From positions 1 through 19,609 of the forward strand of contig CAZAFV010000051.1 in assembly GCA_964484385.1 (NCBI GenBank): a stretch of 19,609 nt of DNA. Reading direction: 5' to 3'. Of this stretch, positions 17,782 to 19,609 are shown piece by piece. The DNA comes from Poriferisodalis sp964484385. GTDB taxonomy: Bacteria > Actinomycetota > Acidimicrobiia > Acidimicrobiales > Poriferisodalaceae. The notes under the pieces are model-generated. The model saw only the letters and a program-made list of their open reading frames with translations. It was not told the origin of the DNA and did not search any database. Both the position numbers and the translations under genes were made by a program. Each line of letters opens with the position of its first letter. The first letter of the stretch is position 1.

Positions 17782-18564
17782 GTGAGCGAAGAACCCTTGG
17801 TCCTGGTCGAACAGCGCGGCTACGTGCAGATCCTCACGCTGAACCGCCCCGATGCGATGAACGCATTCAACATGGCGCTGTCGGAAGCTCTCGGCGAGGC
17901 ACTTGACGAGCTCGATGCCAATCCCGATGTGCGTGTCGGCGTGATCACCGGCGCCGGGCGGGGATTCAGCGCAGGCATGGACCTCAAGGCATTCGTGAGC
18001 GGCGGCGGGATCGATGCGATGCCGAACCCGGCCGGCCGCGGCTTCGGAGGCATCGCCGAGCGCAGCGCGGCCAAGCCGCTCATTGCCGCGGTGGAGCGCT
18101 TCGCCTTGGCGGGAGGGCTGGAAGTGGCGCTGTCGTGCGATCTGATCGTGGCATCCGCAGGCACCATGCTCGGCATTCCCGAGGTAGGCGTCGGGCTGTT
18201 CGCAGGCGCCGGCGCGCTGCTGCGCCTGCCGCGCCAGCTTCCCTACAGCCTGGCCATGGAGATGGCGCTGACCGCCGAGCCGATCACCGCCGAAGTGGCG
18301 CATCAGCACGGCATGGTGAACCGGGTGTGCCCGAAGGGCGAGGCAGTGAACGTGGCCGTCGAGCTCGGCGAGCGCATCGCCCGCAATGCGCCGAAAGGCG
18401 TGCGTGCCTCCAAGGCGCTGATCCGCAATGTGCTGGGCGTGTCCGAAGACGACTTCTGGGCATTCCAGCAGCCCGCACTCGAGGATGTCTTTGCGTCGTC
18501 GGATGCCATCGAGGGCGCGACCGCCTTTGCCGAGCGGCGCGACCCGAACTGGGAGGACCGCTGA
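17782..18564 (+). CDS. Enoyl-CoA hydratase/isomerase (crotonase family)
   Basis: A 260-residue crotonase-fold enzyme, the usual length. Oxyanion-hole segments are GFSAGMDLKAF (61-71) and ALAGGLEVALSCD (108-120). Both Glu residues used by classical hydratases are present: Glu114 in GGLEVAL and Glu134 in GIPEVGVGLFAGAG. It should therefore hydrate 2-enoyl-CoA thioesters or isomerise them in beta-oxidation-like pathways. The start is GTG at 17782 with GAGG at 17771-17774, seven bases upstream. A methyltransferase follows, overlapping by four bases. It could serve the lower part of benzoate breakdown (dehydroadipyl-CoA to 3-oxoadipyl-CoA), but it is not in the box operon and general fatty-acid metabolism is equally possible. 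Confidence 0.9.
   Translation: MSEEPLVLVEQRGYVQILTLNRPDAMNAFNMALSEALGEALDELDANPDVRVGVITGAGRGFSAGMDLKAFVSGGGIDAMPNPAGRGFGGIAERSAAKPLIAAVERFALAGGLEVALSCDLIVASAGTMLGIPEVGVGLFAGAGALLRLPRQLPYSLAMEMALTAEPITAEVAHQHGMVNRVCPKGEAVNVAVELGERIARNAPKGVRASKALIRNVLGVSEDDFWAFQQPALEDVFASSDAIEGATAFAERRDPNWEDR
18551..18557 (+). promoter_or_regulatory. Ribosome-binding site supporting a CTG start
   Basis: GGGAGGA lies three bases before the CTG at 18561, inside the last codons of the enoyl-CoA hydratase gene. No ATG, GTG or TTG occurs in the methyltransferase frame near this point, so this site is the best support for initiation at CTG. Confidence 0.5.
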
Positions 18565-19157
18565 GCCGTTGGGCTGAACGAGGCGACATACCCCGCGGCG
18601 CCGACTACGACGACCGCTGGGCCCGCAAGGCGGCGCGTGGCGAATCGATTCACGGCGAAGCCGACTTGGTCGATTCGCTGCTGCCGCGAGGCGGCAGCGT
18701 GCTTGATGCAGGGTGCGGCACCGGCCGGGTCGCCATCGAGCTGGACCGGCGCGGCCACCACGTCGTTGGCGTCGACTTGGACCCCGCCATGCTCGACCTC
18801 GCACGCAACAAGGCGCCCGAACTCGCGTGGATCCAGGGCGACCTGGCCAGCACCGGCATTTCGGGCGACACCGGCGAGCGGCGGCTGTTCGACGCTGCGG
18901 TGGCCGCGGGCAACGTGATGATCTTCCTCGAACGCGGCACCGAGGCCGCGGTGGTGACCAACATCGCTTCGCACCTGCGACCCGGGGGTGTGCTCGTGGC
19001 GGGCTTCCAGCTCAGCGACGGCTACCTGGCGCTGCACGTGTACGACGCACTCGCCGAACGCAACGGGCTCGAGCTCGACGCCCGCTACTCAACGTGGGAA
19101 GGCGCCCCGTTCGACGGCGGCGACTACGCGGTGTCGGTCCACCGCCTCACAGGCTGA
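18561..19157 (+). CDS. Class I SAM-dependent methyltransferase (apparent CTG start)
   Basis: A 198-residue Rossmann-fold methyltransferase. Motif I is VLDAGCGTGR (47-56), followed by the acidic VDLDP (71-75) that binds the SAM ribose, IQGDLAS (91-97), and LRPGGVLVAGF (139-149). The N-terminal stretch (DIPRGADYDDRW, then HGEADLVDSL) belongs to small actinobacterial methyltransferases, which normally begin just before it. In this frame the codons there are CTG AGC CGT TGG, and no ATG, GTG or TTG is available upstream in the overlap or before about residue 36. I therefore place the start at CTG 18561, overlapping the hydratase stop as CTGA, with GGGAGGA upstream. The alternative is a start lost to sequencing error. 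The substrate is unknown; cotranscription with the hydratase is likely. Confidence 0.8.
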   Translation: MSRWAERGDIPRGADYDDRWARKAARGESIHGEADLVDSLLPRGGSVLDAGCGTGRVAIELDRRGHHVVGVDLDPAMLDLARNKAPELAWIQGDLASTGISGDTGERRLFDAAVAAGNVMIFLERGTEAAVVTNIASHLRPGGVLVAGFQLSDGYLALHVYDALAERNGLELDARYSTWEGAPFDGGDYAVSVHRLTG

Positions 19158-19160
19158 CGC

Positions 19161-19463
19161 TCAGTCGGTAGGCAGGCGGGCGAGGAGCTCGATCTTGCGC
19201 TCCTCGTACTCGTCGAAGCTGATCTCGTCGTTGTCGAATTGGGTCTGCACCTCTTCGACAAGGCGGATCAGATCTGCCGCAGACAGCTCCTCGTCGAGGT
19301 TGCCGTCGAGCACAGCGCCCGTGCCCTCGGGCTCAGGCGTCTCGTTGACCAGCGGACCGCTCTGGGGAATCTTGCCCATGCGCTTGGCGCGCTTGGCCTC
19401 GGCCTTCGCCTTCTTGGCCCGGTCCCTCTGCAGTTTCTCGAACGTTGTGCGACCGGCCGCCAT
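19161..19463 (-). CDS. Small charged protein with SHOCT-like C-terminus
   Basis: A 100-residue protein of unknown function. Residues 1-30 are very basic and helical (EKLQRDRAKKAKAEAKRAKR), fit for nucleic-acid or ribosome contact. Residues about 31-55 are a Pro/Gly/Glu-rich linker. Residues about 58-97 (SAADLIRLVEEVQTQFDNDE then ISFDEYEERKIELLARL) resemble the short SHOCT motif found at the ends of many small bacterial proteins. The ATG at 19461-19463 has GAGG upstream with about seven bases between. The 3' end converges on the methyltransferase with a three-base gap. The gene is real on coding pattern and ribosome-binding site; the role is not inferred. Confidence 0.75.
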   Translation of the reverse strand: MAAGRTTFEKLQRDRAKKAKAEAKRAKRMGKIPQSGPLVNETPEPEGTGAVLDGNLDEELSAADLIRLVEEVQTQFDNDEISFDEYEERKIELLARLPTD

Positions 19464-19511
19464 GTCAATACCTCGCGTCTGTCCAGCGGACCATGCTACT
19501 GGCGACCTGCC

Positions 19512-19609
19512 TCAGAGGATGCGCGGATTGAGGAATCGTTCCGCTGCGTCGCCAGTTGTTTCCCGCTCTTGTTCGCTGCGCTCACGGGCCGCTCGGGCCA
19601 CGGCTTCGC
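19512..19609 (-). CDS. C-terminal end of an unidentified protein (runs off the right edge)
   Basis: Only about 31 codons are visible, reading EAVARAARERSEQERE, then TTGDAAERFLNPRIL and a TGA stop at 19512-19514. The frame is open to the edge, is rich in Arg, Glu and Ala, and points the same way as the small SHOCT-like gene 48 bases downstream. In GC-rich DNA a frame of this length can be open by chance, so confidence is modest. No family is recognised. Confidence 0.4.
   Translation of the reverse strand, partial: EAVARAARERSEQERETTGDAAERFLNPRIL

Overview
The window looks like GC-rich actinobacterial DNA. A member of class Acidimicrobiia is my best guess, from gene style rather than any marker gene. 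Supporting points are the strong G/C third-position bias, frequent GTG starts, 4-nt stop/start overlaps, a relative of the mycothiol-dependent reductase Rv2466c, and short charged actinobacterial-style proteins. No RNA gene, CRISPR array, insertion sequence or phage gene was seen. Genes are densely packed, and the longest gap (310-500) is under 200 bases.

Layout. (1) 1-4396, minus strand: a glycine betaine/proline (ProU/OpuA-type) ABC importer operon in the order ATPase, permease, binding lipoprotein; the last gene runs off the left edge. The permease is 880 residues, with a large membrane extension absent from textbook ProW. (2) 4540-8729, plus strand: a two-gene molybdenum oxidoreductase module. 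It has a fused four-cluster ferredoxin/NrfD-type membrane subunit and, overlapping it by 4 nt, a 962-residue bis-MGD catalytic subunit without a Tat signal. The substrate is unknown. (3) 8738-10434: a DsbA-fold Rv2466c-like protein (minus) and a divergent alpha/beta hydrolase (plus). (4) 10389-15983: an aerobic CoA-dependent benzoate (box) locus. A minus-strand operon of boxC, boxB and an alpha/beta hydrolase diverges from a plus-strand benzoate-CoA ligase, with a perfect inverted repeat in the short shared control region. boxA (reductase) and boxD (aldehyde dehydrogenase) are not in the window. (5) 16088-17644, minus: a DUF6624-like/esterase-D-like fusion, separated from the ligase by a striking hairpin-forming sequence. 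(6) 17782-19157, plus: an enoyl-CoA hydratase translationally overlapped with a SAM methyltransferase that seems to start at CTG. (7) 19161 to the end, minus: a small SHOCT-like protein and the tail of another gene.

How it works together. The box genes should activate benzoate to benzoyl-CoA (ligase), epoxidise it (BoxB with an off-window BoxA) and open the ring hydrolytically (BoxC), giving 3,4-dehydroadipyl-CoA semialdehyde and formate. The crotonase at 17782 could act further down such a route, but this is only inference. The importer handles compatible solutes. The Mo module probably exchanges electrons between a cytoplasmic reaction and the membrane quinone pool. I found no clearly new defence or mobile system. 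The most unusual items are the oversized ProW, the Fe-S/NrfD fusion with a cytoplasmic Mo partner, the DUF6624-esterase fusion, the apparent CTG start, and the two inverted-repeat structures.
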